Assembly (NCBI GenBank): GCA_017620875.1
Contig: JAGAUH010000223.1
Location: 1-14,284 of the forward strand
Origin: Clostridia bacterium
Lineage (GTDB): Bacteria > Bacillota > Clostridia > Christensenellales > Borkfalkiaceae
DNA: 14,284 nucleotides
Reading direction: 5' to 3'
The notes below the pieces were generated by a model that saw only the letters and a list, made by a program, of their open reading frames with translations, was not told the origin of the DNA and did no database searches. Both the position numbers and the translations under genes were made by a program. Every line of letters begins with the position of its first letter. The first letter of the stretch is position 1. Below are positions 14,262 to 14,284 of the stretch, in pieces.

Positions 14262-14284
14262 ATGAAAAATAAAAAAGTAAAACA
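14262..14284 (+). CDS. Start of an unidentified gene (7 codons visible)
   Basis: ATG followed by six codons (MKNKKVK) and the window end. It has no Shine-Dalgarno site and sits about 7 bp after a consensus -10, so it is either leaderless or the true start is further downstream. The basic start would suit a signal peptide, but nothing can be assigned. Confidence 0.35.

Overview
The window is low-GC, AT-rich bacterial DNA. It has compact intergenic regions, clear sigma-A type promoters (TTGACA/TTGAAA, 17-18 bp, TATAAT-like), good Shine-Dalgarno sites and ATA/AGA/TTA-rich codon use. This points to the Bacillota, most likely a Clostridia-like gut or sediment anaerobe; I cannot go lower in rank. 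No rRNA, tRNA, IS element, integrase, phage gene or CRISPR array was recognised.

Layout. (1) Positions 1-1063 (minus) hold the N-terminal 354 residues of transketolase, which runs off the left edge. (2) A divergent promoter region separates it from a folate gene (5-formyltetrahydrofolate cyclo-ligase, broken by an in-frame TAG), coupled to a small FmdB-like zinc-ribbon protein. (3) A BspA-type leucine-rich-repeat lipoprotein has its own promoter, a leader hairpin and a terminator. (4) Positions 3311-7025 hold an operator/promoter with a small hairpin transcript, an EamA-type transporter, and an overlapping SERCA-like Ca2+ P-type ATPase split by a one-base frameshift, closed by a strong terminator at 7082-7116. 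(5) A single-gene unit encodes a 104-aa XRE-like HTH regulator with a four-Cys insertion, followed by its own terminator. (6) Positions 7814-14192 form a five-gene operon: two tandem paralogous vWA proteins with intact MIDAS motifs, a Ser/Thr-type protein kinase with three 68-residue C-terminal repeats, a PP2C-type phosphatase fused to a long helical region, and an HExxH zinc-metallopeptidase-like protein. A strong terminator ends it. (7) A promoter and the first codons of another gene lie at the right edge.

The most interesting part is region 6 with its likely control. vWA + kinase + PP2C recalls the known TerY-P / YegI-YegK-YegL type triads, but the duplicated DGTGS-type vWA, the repeat-bearing kinase, the phosphatase-helical fusion and the terminal metallopeptidase make a composite I do not recognise as a named system. 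A plausible model is that kinase and phosphatase set the phosphorylation state of the vWA or helical scaffold and the peptidase is an effector; this is inference.

A 15-bp palindrome, TTGTA-N5-TACAA, occurs four times in intergenic DNA. One copy sits over the -10 box of the HTH gene. One lies 9 bp upstream of the -35 of the vWA operon. Two lie upstream of the promoter at 3355, the nearer again exactly 9 bp from the -35. This suggests a small regulon in which the HTH protein represses itself and activates the vWA operon and the 3355 transcript. Two housekeeping-type genes (folate enzyme, Ca2+ ATPase) are each broken by a single-base event; real decay and assembly error cannot be separated here.
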